Source of the DNA: Streptomyces luteolifulvus | GTDB lineage: Bacteria; Actinomycetota; Actinomycetes; Streptomycetales; Streptomycetaceae | DNA: 64,000 bases | Reading direction: 5' to 3' | Assembly: GCF_008806595.1 (NCBI RefSeq) | Contig: NZ_VZRB01000012.1 | Span: 1-64,000 of the forward strand | Part shown: positions 47,247 to 56,779 of the stretch, in pieces | Layout of the letters: every line of letters begins with the position of its first letter | How positions within the stretch are numbered: the stretch's first letter is position 1 | Program-made: the position numbers and the translations under genes | Notes under the pieces: model-generated | Databases searched by the model: none | What the model was told of the DNA's origin: nothing | What the model saw: only the letters and a program-made list of their open reading frames with translations

Positions 47247-48443
47247 TCAGACGCCGCGGTCCGTGAAGACGCCACCCGCGGTGAAGGCGCACTTCGCGAA
47301 GCGTTCTCCCATACGGCGGTGGGTGACGGCATCCGGGTGGAGGTCGTCGGGCAGCGGCAGCTCGGCACAGTCGGCCTCGCCGTAGAGTTCGCGGCCGTCG
47401 AGGTGGTGCAGGTGCGGATCCTCGGCCGACCGCTGCTCCACGATCCGGGCGAGCTCGTCCCGGATGACGCGCAGGGTCAGCTTCCCGCCCGTCCGTTCCG
47501 CGGGATCGCCCAGGGCCACGAACCGGAGCCGGCCGTCGACGATGTTCGTGAGGTCCGGGGCGCTGGGGCCGGGCGTGTCCTCGTGGATGGGGCACAGGAT
47601 GGGCGAGACGACCAGCAGCGGTGCGGTCGGGTGGCCCTCGCGGACGGTGTCCAGGAAGCCGTGGACGGCCGGGGCGAAGGCGCGCAGGCGCATCAGGTCG
47701 GTGTTGACGAGGTTGATGCCGATCTTGACGCTGATCAGGTCGGCCGGGGTGTCCCGCAGGGTGCGGGCGGTGAACGGGTCGAGCAGGGCGCTGCCGCTCA
47801 GGCCCAGGTTGAGCAGTTCCACGCCGCCGAGTGAGGCGGCGAGCGCGGGCCAGGTGCTCGTCGGACCGGCGGCGTCGGAGCCTTGGCTGATCGAACTGCC
47901 GTGGTGCAGCCACACCCTGCGGCCCCGATCCGGAGCGGGCGCGACGGGGGCGTCGGTGCGCAGGGCGAGGATCTCGGTGGTCTCGTCGTGGGGCAGCCAG
48001 ATCTCGACGTCCTTGTCCCGGGCGGAAAGGCCGGTGAAGCGCAGGGTGCCGGGTTGCCCGGGCCGGTGGTCGACGGCTCCGGTGGTCATGTCGATGGTCA
48101 GGGTGTTGCCGTCCGTGACACCGGCCCGGCCGGCCGGGAGCCCGTCCACGAGCAGGTCGTACACACCGTCCGGGCGGGGCGGGGCGCCGACGTAGACCCG
48201 CTTGGTGGGCAGCGTGTCCAGTTCGACGGCGGTGGCCCGGGTGCGGAAGGCGAGCCGTACGCCCGAGGGCTGGGACTCGGCCATCGCCAGCCGGCCGTCG
48301 GCGCACTGGGCGCGGGCCCATGCGGGCAGCCGGTGCGGCAGCACCCCGTGCTCGGTGCGCTCCACTTCGAGGGCGCCCCGCAGCAGGTCCGCGGTGACGG
48401 GCGTGGTGATCCAGTTGTCCTTGGTGTGCAGGGCGGTGTGCAT
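47247..48443 (-). CDS. SGNH/GDSL-like hydrolase
   Basis: 398 residues: an N-terminal beta-rich domain (about 1-175) and an SGNH hydrolase domain (about 175-395). Motifs: VWLHHGSSISQGSDAAGPTS (block I nucleophile Ser), LLNLGLSGSALLDPF (block II Gly), ISVKIGINLVNTDLMRL (block III, where the usual Asn is the second N), LPLPDDLHPDAVTHRRMGE (block V Asp/His). Family members are esterases acting on lipids or acetylated carbohydrates. No export signal. The ATG follows GAGG by three to four bases. It sits 17 bases after the stop of the tetR gene and is cotranscribed, so the regulator probably responds to its substrate. Confidence 0.82.
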   Translation of the reverse strand: MHTALHTKDNWITTPVTADLLRGALEVERTEHGVLPHRLPAWARAQCADGRLAMAESQPSGVRLAFRTRATAVELDTLPTKRVYVGAPPRPDGVYDLLVDGLPAGRAGVTDGNTLTIDMTTGAVDHRPGQPGTLRFTGLSARDKDVEIWLPHDETTEILALRTDAPVAPAPDRGRRVWLHHGSSISQGSDAAGPTSTWPALAASLGGVELLNLGLSGSALLDPFTARTLRDTPADLISVKIGINLVNTDLMRLRAFAPAVHGFLDTVREGHPTAPLLVVSPILCPIHEDTPGPSAPDLTNIVDGRLRFVALGDPAERTGGKLTLRVIRDELARIVEQRSAEDPHLHHLDGRELYGEADCAELPLPDDLHPDAVTHRRMGERFAKCAFTAGGVFTDRGV

Positions 48444-48460
48444 GATCCTCAACTTGTTGA

Positions 48461-49045
48461 TCAACGTGGCGGGACGTGCGCCGCGGGCCAGTTCCGCAGC
48501 AGGGCGTCGAGGGCGTCCAGGATCCGTGACCAGGTCTCCTGGGTGTCCGGTGCGCTGTGGCTGAACCCTCCTCCGAGCTCCAGGCTGACGTAGCCGTGGA
48601 AGACGCTGCCGAGCAGCCGGACGGCGTGGGTCTGGTCCGGCTCGGTCAGGTCGTAGCCGCGCAGGATCGCCCGCGTCATCTGCGCGTGTCTGCCGCCGGC
48701 GCTGGTGGCCGCGGCCTCGGGGTCGAGCCTCAGCTGGGCCGCCGCGTAGCGGCCGGGGTGCTCCCGGGCGTAGTCGCGGTAGACGTTCGCCAGGGCGGTC
48801 AGGGCGTCCTTGCCGGCCCGCCCGGCCAGGGCGTCGGCGGCCCGGTCGGCGAGTTCCTCCAGAGCGAGCAGGGCGATCCGGGTCTTGAGGTCCTGGGAGT
48901 TCTTCACATGGGAGTACAGACTCGCGACCCTGACGTCGAACCGCCTGGCGAGCGCCGAGACGGTCACCTGGTCGAAGCCGACCTCGTCGGCCAGTTCCGC
49001 GCCCGCCCGTGCCAGGCGTTCCGCGGACAGACCTGCGCGCACCAT
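48461..49045 (-). CDS. TetR/AcrR family regulator (WHG-type C-terminal domain)
   Basis: 194 residues. The HTH is LSAERLARAGAELADEVGFD, QVTVSALARRFDVRVASLYS, HVKNSQDLKTRIALLALEEL. The C-terminal half with VYRDYAREHPGRYAAAQLRL and HAVRLLGSVFHGYVSLELGG resembles the WHG domain found in such regulators. ATG 49045. A perfect long palindrome lies 33 bases upstream, so autorepression of this gene together with the SGNH hydrolase is likely. Confidence 0.85.
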   Translation of the reverse strand: MVRAGLSAERLARAGAELADEVGFDQVTVSALARRFDVRVASLYSHVKNSQDLKTRIALLALEELADRAADALAGRAGKDALTALANVYRDYAREHPGRYAAAQLRLDPEAAATSAGGRHAQMTRAILRGYDLTEPDQTHAVRLLGSVFHGYVSLELGGGFSHSAPDTQETWSRILDALDALLRNWPAAHVPPR

Positions 49046-49077
49046 GACGTCCCCCTTCCTGGACAGAGTCGATTATG

Positions 49078-49104
49078 CATTTGCCTAAAACCTTTAGGCA
49101 AATG
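49078..49104 (-). promoter_or_regulatory. 27-bp palindromic operator of the TetR-SGNH unit
   Basis: CATTTGCCTAAA (49078-49089) and TTTAGGCAAATG (49093-49104) are perfect 12-base arms around ACC. The dyad contains TTTGCCTAAA-like half-sites typical of TetR operators and is more AT-rich than its surroundings. Confidence 0.8.
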
Positions 49105-49134
49105 AGCAAGTCGATCTGCCTTTAAGGGAGACGA

Positions 49135-50586
49135 TCAGGCCGACAGGGACAGCACGTGCGTCTGCCAGGCGTCCAGGGCCACGAACAGCCCCTGGTCGGC
49201 CAGTTCGTCGCCCTCACGGTCGTACGTCCGTCCCGAGAGGAGGTCGGTCAGCCGGTGGGCGCGGCCTCGGAGGTCGTCCCACCCGAGGGGCAGCCGCGCC
49301 TGCGCGGGGCGGTCGGAGTCGTTCACGACGACCAGATGACGGGCGTCCGGGTGCGTCCAGGTCCACGCCAGCAGATGGCGGTGGGTGTCGTTGTCCGGCC
49401 ATCCCGTCGGGGTCAGCGGCCGCCACTCACCGCGGCGCACGGTGGCCGCGGCCTTGAGGAGACCGCCGTAGAACGCGCGCAGTGACTCGTCGACCGGTTC
49501 CGGCGGCCTGCGGGCGAGGAACACCGGCGGGCGCACCCGGCGGCCCTCGAACTGGCCCTCGTGCCAGAGCGTCGCGCCGGGCAGGGTCGCGACGGCCACG
49601 GCGGCCGCCCGTCCCCGTGCACCGGGCAGGGTGGCGGCGGCCCGCGGTTCGTCGTGGTTCTCCAGGAAGCGGACGAGACCGCGCTGATGGGCGAGGTCGG
49701 CCCGCAGATGGGTGCGGAGGGAACCGGCGTCCTCGTGGAGCAGGCGGTCGTAGAGCCGCTTGTCGTAGCAGTGGTCGAAGCCCTGCTGCTGAAGGGCCCA
49801 TTCGAGGTCCCAGTACGCCTCCGCGACGAACAGGAGGTCCGGGTGACGCTCGCGCACCCGCGGGATCACGGCCGGCCAGAAGTCCTCCGCGGGCTGCCTG
49901 CCCGCCCGGTCGCCCCAGGTCTTCGCGAAGACGTCGTTCATCAGCAGCATCGCCATGTCGCAGCGCACTCCGTCCGCCTGGTCACCGATGGACAGGAGCG
50001 TGTCGACCGCCGCCGTGCGCAGTTCGTCGCTGAAGGCGTTGAGCTGGACGACGTCCGGCCAGGCGGGGAAGTACGGGTCGCGGCCCCGGGCGAAGATCCC
50101 TCCGCCGGACGCGATGTAGGCCTCGGGCGCGCGGGCCAGGTCCTCACGGGTTCCCCCGATCAGACAGCCGGGGCGTTCGGTGAGCCAGGGGTGGTCGGGG
50201 GCCACGTGGTTGGGGACGTAGTCGAGGATCAGCCGCAGTCCGCGCGCCGCCAGCGCGGCGCGGGCCGCGGCCAGTCCCTCCGGTCCGCCGAGGGAGGCGT
50301 CGACGGCGTAGTCCCGTACGCAGTACGGGGAACCGGTGAGGTCCGCCTCGGTGACGTCGGGCAGGGCCTCGCGGAACGATCTCAAGAGGCCCTCGTCGCG
50401 CAGCGCGATCCGCAGTCCGGCCGGGCTGCGTTCCCAGACGCCCATCAACCACACCGTGTCGATGCCCGGCCGTGCGATCTCGTCCCAGACCTCGCCGGGC
50501 ACCTCGCCCAGGGTGACCGGCCTGCCGTACCGGTCGCTCAACTCCCGCAGCCAGACGGCGGTGTTGATCTCGTAGATCACCGTCAT
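49135..50586 (-). CDS. GH13 alpha-amylase-family glycoside hydrolase
   Basis: 483 residues. Conserved regions of the (beta/alpha)8 barrel: LILDYVPNHVAPDHPWL (region I), ADGVRCDMAMLLMNDVF (region II with the nucleophile Asp), LLFVAEAYWDLEWALQQQGF (region III with the acid/base Glu) and VRFLENHDEPRAA (region IV). The N-terminus starts directly with VIYEINTAVWLRELSDRYG, and no signal peptide is present, so it acts on cytoplasmic maltooligosaccharides, trehalose-like sugars or glycogen fragments. ATG 50586 overlaps the GH63 stop (ATGA). The enzyme activity cannot be narrowed from sequence alone. Confidence 0.82.
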   Translation of the reverse strand: MTVIYEINTAVWLRELSDRYGRPVTLGEVPGEVWDEIARPGIDTVWLMGVWERSPAGLRIALRDEGLLRSFREALPDVTEADLTGSPYCVRDYAVDASLGGPEGLAAARAALAARGLRLILDYVPNHVAPDHPWLTERPGCLIGGTREDLARAPEAYIASGGGIFARGRDPYFPAWPDVVQLNAFSDELRTAAVDTLLSIGDQADGVRCDMAMLLMNDVFAKTWGDRAGRQPAEDFWPAVIPRVRERHPDLLFVAEAYWDLEWALQQQGFDHCYDKRLYDRLLHEDAGSLRTHLRADLAHQRGLVRFLENHDEPRAAATLPGARGRAAAVAVATLPGATLWHEGQFEGRRVRPPVFLARRPPEPVDESLRAFYGGLLKAAATVRRGEWRPLTPTGWPDNDTHRHLLAWTWTHPDARHLVVVNDSDRPAQARLPLGWDDLRGRAHRLTDLLSGRTYDREGDELADQGLFVALDAWQTHVLSLSA

Positions 50587-53279
50587 GACAGGGGCTCTTC
50601 GCGCAGGGCGCCCCAGTCCCCGGAGCCGACCAGGTGGAACAGGGTCGCGGTGACGGCGGCCAGGCCGGTCCAGCCGGTCTGGTGCGAGGCGCCGAGACCG
50701 GCGCCGTTGTCGCCGTGGAAGTACTCGTAGAACAGGATGAGGTCACGCCAGTGCGGGTCCTTGGCGAACTTGGGCTGCGCGCCGTGCACCGGACGGTGGC
50801 CTCCCTCGTCGCGCAGGAAGGTCGAGGTGAGCCGGCCGGAGATCTCGCGGGCGACCTCGTAGAGGGTCAGCTGCCGGCCGGAGCCGGTCGGGCACTCCAC
50901 GGTGAAGTCGTCGCCGTGGTAGGCGTGCAGATTGAGCAGGGCGCGGATCAGCAGGATGTTGACCGGGAACCAGACCGGGCCGCGCCAGTTGGAGTTGCCG
51001 CCGAACATGCCCGAGTCGGACTCGGCGGGCAGATAGCCGACGCCGTACGTCTGGCCGTTCACCTCGAAGGTGTACGGGTGCTCGGCGTGGTGGCGGGAGA
51101 GCGAGCGGATGCCGTGCGGGCCGAGGAACTCGTCCTCGTCGAGCATACGGGCCAGGATGCGCCGCAGCCGGTCCTCACCGAACAGGGCGAACAGATGCCG
51201 TCCGCGTACGCCGGGGCCCATGGTGTGCTGGGAGGCGACGACCGTCTGCACCGCCGGATGACGCTCGATGAACTCCCGTGCCCCTGCCACCAGTTCGGGG
51301 AAGCGGCGGTCGGCCCAGCCGCCGACCACACTCGTGGCGGCTAGCGGGATCAGCCCCACCAGGGAGCGCACCTTCAGCGGGGTCGCGGTGCCGTCGGGCA
51401 GCCGCAGGACGTCGTAGAAGAAGCCGTCCTCGTCGTCCCACAGGCTTTCGTTGCCCTTGCCGATGCGGTTGGTGGCGACCGCGATCCACGCGAAGTGCTC
51501 GAACAGCGTCTGCGCCTGCTCCAGGTACACCGGGTTGTCGACGGCCAGTTCGATGGCGATCTCCAGCAGGTTCTGGCAGTACAGCGCCATCCAGGCGGTG
51601 CCGTCGGCCTGGTCGAGATGGCCTCCGGTGGGCAGGGGTGCGCTGCGGTCGAAGACCCCGATGTTGTCGAGACCCAGGAAGCCGCCCTGGAAGACGTTGT
51701 TGCCGTCCACGTCCTTGCGGTTGAGCCACCAGGTGAAGTTCTTCATCAGCTTCTGGAAGGAGTTCTCCAGGAAGGCACGGTCACCGCGCCCGGTGCGGTG
51801 TTTCTCCAGTTCGTAGATGAAGAAGGTCGCCCAGGCGTGCACGGGCGGGTTGACGTCGCCGAAGTTCCATTCGTACGCGGGAATCTGGCCGTTGGGGTGC
51901 AGATACAGACGGCGCAGCAGCAGGTCCAGCTGGCCCTTGGCGAAGCCGAGGTCGACCATGGCGAGCGCGAGGGTGTGGAAGGCGAGGTCCCAGGCGGCGT
52001 ACCACGGGTACTCCCAGGTGTCCGGCATCGACATGATCTCGTCGTTGACCATGTGGTACCAGGTGCTGTTGCGGACCCGGGGGTCGGCGCCGAGCGGATC
52101 GACGCCGTGCTCGGCCAGCCAGCGTTCGACGTCCAGGAAGTAGTACTGCTTGCTCCACAGCATCCCGGCCAGCGCCTGCCGGATCAGCCGCCGCTCGTCC
52201 TCGCTCGTGCCGTCGGGGTGGACGCCCTCGTAGAAGGCGTCGGCCTCGGCCCGGCGCGTGTCCATCGTCGCGTCGAACTCCCGCCAGGGATCGGCGAGTT
52301 CGGCGTCGGTCAGACGCAGACGGAGCGTGGCGCTCTGCCCGCCGGGGATGGTCAGCACATGGTGGACGGACGCCTTGGTTCCGGTGAGGTCCGGGTTGAC
52401 GGCGCCCGTCTCACCATGGACGACGCAGCGGTCGATGCCGTCCTTGACGTAGCGCGTGGCATTCGGACTGCCGAAGATCCGCTCGTTGTTGGTCTCGTTC
52501 TCCGTGAAGAGCACGGGTGCGTCCGTGTCGAAGTACAGTCGGCGCGTGCCCAGTTCCTCGTGGTCGGCCCGGACGGCCCCCTCCGTCTGCCGCAGGTTCG
52601 GCACGGCCGTGCCGCCGGCCCAGGACCAGGTGTGCCGGAACCAGAGGGTGGGCAGCAGGTGGAGCGTGGCCTCGTCGGGACCACGGTTGTGCGCGGTGAT
52701 CTCGACCAGCAGGTCCTCCGGCCCCGCCTTGGCGTACTCGACGAACACGTCGAAGTAGCGGTCCTCGTCGAAGACGCCGGTGTCGAGCAGCTCGTACTCG
52801 AACTCCTTGCGGCCCCGCTCCCTCCTGGCCCGGTTGGTGGCCACGAGGTCGGCGTAGGGGAACTCCCCCTGCGGGTACTTGTACAGGTACTTCATGTACG
52901 AGTGGGTGGGCGTGCTGTCGAGATGGAAGTAGTAGTCCTTGACGTCCTCGCCGTGATTGCCCTCGGCGTTGGTCAGCCCGAACATCCGTTCCTTGAGGAT
53001 GGGGTCGCGGCCATTCCACAGGGCCAGGGCGAAGCACAGCCCCTGCTTGTCGTCGCTGACGCCGGCGATGCCGTCCTCGCCCCAGCGGTAGGCGCGGGAA
53101 CGGGCCTGGTCGTGGGTGAAGTACGACCAGGCGTCACCGTCCGGGCTGTAGTCCTCCCGGACCGTTCCCCACTGCCGTTCGCTCAGATACGGGCCCCAGC
53201 GCCGCCAGGGCGCCACGCCCTCGTCGGCCTCCGCCAGCCGCCGTCGCTCGGCGTCCGGTGCGCCACCGCCACTCGCCAT
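50583..53279 (-). CDS. GH63-like glucosidase (MGH1-type)
   Basis: 898 residues. An N-terminal beta-sandwich domain (about 20-330; GPYLSERQWGTVREDYSPDG, LCFALALWNGRDPILKERMFG) precedes an (alpha/alpha)6 barrel (about 380-890; WEYPWYAAWDLAFHTLALAM, AYEWNFGDVNPPVHAWATFF, GMFGGNSNWRGPVWFPVNIL). This is the architecture of bacterial GH63-type and mannosylglycerate-hydrolase-like enzymes that cleave alpha-glucosides. No signal peptide. ATG 53279 has GGAGG seven bases upstream. It is coupled to the GH13 gene by a four-base overlap, suggesting the two hydrolases process one substrate. Pyruvate carboxylase lies upstream on the same strand, 125 bases away. Confidence 0.83.
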   Translation of the reverse strand: MASGGGAPDAERRRLAEADEGVAPWRRWGPYLSERQWGTVREDYSPDGDAWSYFTHDQARSRAYRWGEDGIAGVSDDKQGLCFALALWNGRDPILKERMFGLTNAEGNHGEDVKDYYFHLDSTPTHSYMKYLYKYPQGEFPYADLVATNRARRERGRKEFEYELLDTGVFDEDRYFDVFVEYAKAGPEDLLVEITAHNRGPDEATLHLLPTLWFRHTWSWAGGTAVPNLRQTEGAVRADHEELGTRRLYFDTDAPVLFTENETNNERIFGSPNATRYVKDGIDRCVVHGETGAVNPDLTGTKASVHHVLTIPGGQSATLRLRLTDAELADPWREFDATMDTRRAEADAFYEGVHPDGTSEDERRLIRQALAGMLWSKQYYFLDVERWLAEHGVDPLGADPRVRNSTWYHMVNDEIMSMPDTWEYPWYAAWDLAFHTLALAMVDLGFAKGQLDLLLRRLYLHPNGQIPAYEWNFGDVNPPVHAWATFFIYELEKHRTGRGDRAFLENSFQKLMKNFTWWLNRKDVDGNNVFQGGFLGLDNIGVFDRSAPLPTGGHLDQADGTAWMALYCQNLLEIAIELAVDNPVYLEQAQTLFEHFAWIAVATNRIGKGNESLWDDEDGFFYDVLRLPDGTATPLKVRSLVGLIPLAATSVVGGWADRRFPELVAGAREFIERHPAVQTVVASQHTMGPGVRGRHLFALFGEDRLRRILARMLDEDEFLGPHGIRSLSRHHAEHPYTFEVNGQTYGVGYLPAESDSGMFGGNSNWRGPVWFPVNILLIRALLNLHAYHGDDFTVECPTGSGRQLTLYEVAREISGRLTSTFLRDEGGHRPVHGAQPKFAKDPHWRDLILFYEYFHGDNGAGLGASHQTGWTGLAAVTATLFHLVGSGDWGALREEPLS

Positions 53280-53336
53280 CGCCCGTCCTCCTCGCATCCC
53301 GGCACATGCGTCCAGATTCGGACGACTCGGACCGGG

Positions 53337-53397
53337 CCGCAATGGCAGCGGCGGGCGCGGATGCGGGCGGCACCATTGCGGTGTATGGGCCGCCCGC
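53337..53397 (-). promoter_or_regulatory. Overlapping inverted repeats between pyc and GH63
   Basis: CCGCAATGG (53337-53345) pairs with CCATTGCGG (53373-53381), while GCGGGCGGC (53363-53371) pairs with GCCGCCCGC (53389-53397). One arm of the first pair lies in the loop of the second, so the two stems compete or form a pseudoknot. The position after pyc and before GH63 suggests a terminator or attenuator. Confidence 0.5.
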
Positions 53398-53404
53398 GGG
53401 CGCG

Positions 53405-56400
53405 TCAGGAGATCTCGACGAGCAGGTCGCCGCCCTCCACCTGCTGGATCTTGTTGATCGCCAGCCGGGACACCCGGCCCGCCTTCGGCGCGGTGATCGC
53501 GGCCTCCATCTTCATCGCCTCGATCGTGGCCACCGTGGCCCCGGCGGCCACCTCGTCGTCCTCGGCGACGGCGAGGGTCACCACTCCGGCGAACGGCGCT
53601 GCGACATGGCCCGGGTTGGAACGGTCGGCCTTCTCGGTCACCGGCACGTCGGAGGACGCGGCGACGTCCCGTACCTGGATCGGCCGCAACTGGCCGTTCA
53701 GGGTGGACATCACGGTGCGCATCCCGCGTTCGTCGGCCTCGCCCACCGCCTCCAGCGCGATGAGCAGCCGGACGCCGGTGTCGAGGTCGACGGAGTACTC
53801 CTTGCCGGGCTGGAGACCGTAGAAGAAGTCCTTGCTGTCCAGCACGCTGGTGTCGCCGAAGGTCTGCCGGTGTGTCTCGAACTCCCGGGTCGGCCCCGGG
53901 AACAGCAGCCGGTTGAGCGTGGCGCGCCGGTCCTTCTCCAGCCCCGTACGGTCCTCCTCGGTCAGCTCCTGCGCGGGCTTGCCGTCGGCCCGGCCCTCCA
54001 GCGCCCTGCTGCGGAACGGCTCCGGCCAGCCGCCGGGAGGGGTGCCGAGTTCACCGCGCAGGAAACCGATGACGGAGTCGGGGATGTCGAACCTGTCCGG
54101 CGTCGCCTCGAACTCCTGGGGCGACGCCCCCGCGCCGACCAGGTGCAGAGCGAGATCGCCGACCACCTTGGACGAGGGGGTGACCTTCACCAGGCGGCCG
54201 AGGATCCGGTCGGCGGCGGCGTACATCGCCTCGATGTCCTCGAACCGGTCGCCGAGGCCCAGCGCCACCGCCTGGGTGCGCAGGTTGGAGAGCTGGCCGC
54301 CGGGGATCTCGTGGTCGTAGACGCGTCCGGTCGGCGAGGCCAGGCCCGCCTCGAACGGAGCGTAGATCCTGCGGACGCTCTCCCAGTACGGCTCCAGGTC
54401 ACCGACGGCCCTCAGGTCGAGGCCGGTGGGACGCGCGGAGTGGTCGGTCGCGGCCACGATCGCCGACAGCGACGGCTGCGAGGTGGTGCCCGCCATGGAG
54501 GCCACCGCGCCGTCCACGGCGTCCGCGCCGGCCTGGATCGCGGCCAGGTAGGTGGCGAGCTGGCCGCCGGCCGTGTCATGGGTGTGCAGGTGCACCGGCA
54601 GATCGAACTCGCGGCGCAGCGCCGACACGAGGGTCGCCGCGGCCGGGGCGCGCAGCAGTCCCGCCATGTCCTTGACGGCCAGGACATGGGCGCCCGCCTC
54701 GACGATCTGCTCGGCCAGGCGGAGGTAGTAGTCGAGGGTGTACAGCTTCTCGGCCGGGTCGGACAGGTCGGACGTGTAGCACAGGGCGACCTCGGCGACG
54801 GCCGTCCCCGTCGCCCGTACGGCGTCGATGGCGGGCCGCATCTGGCTGACGTCGTTCAGCGCGTCGAAGATCCGGAAGATGTCGATGCCGGTGTCGGCGG
54901 CCTCCTGCACGAAGGCGTCGGTCACCTCGGTCGGGTACGGCGTGTAGCCCACGGTGTTGCGGCCGCGCAGCAGCATCTGCAGGCAGATGTTCGGCACCGC
55001 GGCACGCAGTGCGGCCAGCCGCTCCCAGGGGTCCTCGGCGAGGAAGCGCAGGGCGACGTCGTAGGTGGCACCGCCCCAGCACTCCAGGGACAGCAGCTGG
55101 GGCAGGGTCCGCGCCACCACGGGGGCGACGGCGAGCATGTCCTTGGTGCGGACCCTCGTGGCGAGCAGCGACTGGTGCGCGTCCCGGAACGTGGTGTCGG
55201 TGACGCCGATGGTCGGTGACTCGCGCAGCCGGCGGGCGAAGCCCTCCGGGCCGAGCTCGACGAGCTTCTGCCTGGAGCCCGCCTGGGGTTCGGCGGCGGT
55301 CAGCGGAGGCAGTTTGGTGGAAGGGTCGACCAGGTGGGGACGCTCGCCGTGGGGCTTGTTCACGGTCACATCGGCGAGGTAGGTGAGCAGCTTGGTGCCG
55401 CGGTCGGCGGAGTGGCGTGCGGTCAGCAGGTGCGGGCGCTGCTCGATGAACGACGTGGTGACCCGGCCCGCCTGGAAGTCCGGGTCGTCGAGGACGGCCT
55501 GGAGGAAGGGGATGTTCGTGGCCACGCCGCGGATGCGGAACTCGGCGACCGCGCGCCGGGCCCGGTTGACGGCGGTCGTGAAGTCCCGGCCCCGGCAGGT
55601 GAGTTTGACCAGCATCGAGTCGAAGTGCGCGCTGATCTCCGTACCGGCGTGGGTGGTGCCGCCGTCGAGACGGACGCCCGAACCGCCGGGCGAGCGGTAG
55701 GCGCTGATCCTGCCGGTGTCCGGGCGGAAGCCGTTGGCCGGGTCCTCGGTGGTGATCCGGCACTGGAGCGCGGCGCCGCGCAGCGTGACGGTGTCCTGCG
55801 ACAGCCCGAGGTCGGCCAGCGTCTCGCCGGCGGCGATGCGCAGCTGGGCCTGCACGAGGTCGACGTCGGTGACCTCCTCGGTCACCGTGTGCTCGACCTG
55901 GATGCGGGGATTCATCTCGATGAAGACGTGGTTGCCGTCGCGGTCGAGCAGGAACTCCACGGTGCCGGCGTTGCGGTAGCCGATCTCCCGGGCGAACTTC
56001 ACGGCGTCGGCGCAGATCCGCTCGCGCAGCGCCGGGTCGAGGTTGGGCGCGGGCGCCAGCTCGATCACCTTCTGGTGGCGGCGCTGCACCGAGCAGTCAC
56101 GCTCGAAGAGGTGAATGACGTTGCCGTGCCCGTCGGCGAGGATCTGCACCTCGATGTGACGGGGCTCGACGACCGCCTTCTCCAGGAAGACCGTGGCGTC
56201 GCCGAACGCGGACGCCGCCTCGCGCGCGGCCGCCTCGATGGCCTCGCGCAGCAGCGCGGGGTCCTCGACACGGCGCATGCCCCGCCCGCCGCCGCCCGCG
56301 ACCGCCTTGACGAACACGGGAAAGCCGATCCCCTCCGCGGCACGGACCAGTTCGTCCACGTCCGTGGAGGGCTCCGAAGAGCCCAGGACCGGCACGCCGG

Positions 56401-56779
56401 CCGCGCGGGCGGCGGCGACGGCGCGCGCCTTGTTGCCCGTCAGTTCGAGGATCTGCGCGCTCGGTCCGACGAACGTGATGCCGGCCTCCTCGCAGGCCCG
56501 TGCCAGCTCGGGGTTCTCGGACAGGAACCCGTAGCCGGGGTAGACGGCGTCGGCGCCGGCCAGCCGGGCCGCCCGCATGACCTCGTCCACGGAGAGGTAG
56601 GCCCGTACCGGGTGGCCCGGCTCACCGATCTCATAGGCCTCGTCGGCCTTCAGGCGGTGCAGTGAGTTGCGGTCCTCGTGGGGGAAGACGGCGACGGTCC
56701 TCGCTCCCACCTCATAACCGGCACGGAACGCACGAATCGCGATCTCACCACGGTTGGCGACCAGTACCTTGCGAAGCAT
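53405..56779 (-). CDS. pyc: Pyruvate carboxylase
   Basis: 1124 residues, full length for a single-chain pyruvate carboxylase. Domains in order: biotin carboxylase with ATP-grasp (about 1-450; MLRKVLVANRGEIAIRAFRA, FVKAVAGGGGRGMRRVED, HVFIEMNPRIQVEHTVTEE), carboxyltransferase (about 520-830; GVTDTTFRDAHQSLLATRVR, LECWGGATYDVALRFL), PYC/OADA domain (about 840-1040), and C-terminal biotinyl domain with the modified Lys in ATIEAMKMEAAIT (about residue 1089). It converts pyruvate to oxaloacetate using bicarbonate, ATP and biotin, replenishing the TCA cycle. ATG 56779 follows AGGGATCGGG. It is an isolated anaplerotic gene upstream of two glycoside hydrolases. Confidence 0.95.
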   Translation of the reverse strand: MLRKVLVANRGEIAIRAFRAGYEVGARTVAVFPHEDRNSLHRLKADEAYEIGEPGHPVRAYLSVDEVMRAARLAGADAVYPGYGFLSENPELARACEEAGITFVGPSAQILELTGNKARAVAAARAAGVPVLGSSEPSTDVDELVRAAEGIGFPVFVKAVAGGGGRGMRRVEDPALLREAIEAAAREAASAFGDATVFLEKAVVEPRHIEVQILADGHGNVIHLFERDCSVQRRHQKVIELAPAPNLDPALRERICADAVKFAREIGYRNAGTVEFLLDRDGNHVFIEMNPRIQVEHTVTEEVTDVDLVQAQLRIAAGETLADLGLSQDTVTLRGAALQCRITTEDPANGFRPDTGRISAYRSPGGSGVRLDGGTTHAGTEISAHFDSMLVKLTCRGRDFTTAVNRARRAVAEFRIRGVATNIPFLQAVLDDPDFQAGRVTTSFIEQRPHLLTARHSADRGTKLLTYLADVTVNKPHGERPHLVDPSTKLPPLTAAEPQAGSRQKLVELGPEGFARRLRESPTIGVTDTTFRDAHQSLLATRVRTKDMLAVAPVVARTLPQLLSLECWGGATYDVALRFLAEDPWERLAALRAAVPNICLQMLLRGRNTVGYTPYPTEVTDAFVQEAADTGIDIFRIFDALNDVSQMRPAIDAVRATGTAVAEVALCYTSDLSDPAEKLYTLDYYLRLAEQIVEAGAHVLAVKDMAGLLRAPAAATLVSALRREFDLPVHLHTHDTAGGQLATYLAAIQAGADAVDGAVASMAGTTSQPSLSAIVAATDHSARPTGLDLRAVGDLEPYWESVRRIYAPFEAGLASPTGRVYDHEIPGGQLSNLRTQAVALGLGDRFEDIEAMYAAADRILGRLVKVTPSSKVVGDLALHLVGAGASPQEFEATPDRFDIPDSVIGFLRGELGTPPGGWPEPFRSRALEGRADGKPAQELTEEDRTGLEKDRRATLNRLLFPGPTREFETHRQTFGDTSVLDSKDFFYGLQPGKEYSVDLDTGVRLLIALEAVGEADERGMRTVMSTLNGQLRPIQVRDVAASSDVPVTEKADRSNPGHVAAPFAGVVTLAVAEDDEVAAGATVATIEAMKMEAAITAPKAGRVSRLAINKIQQVEGGDLLVEIS

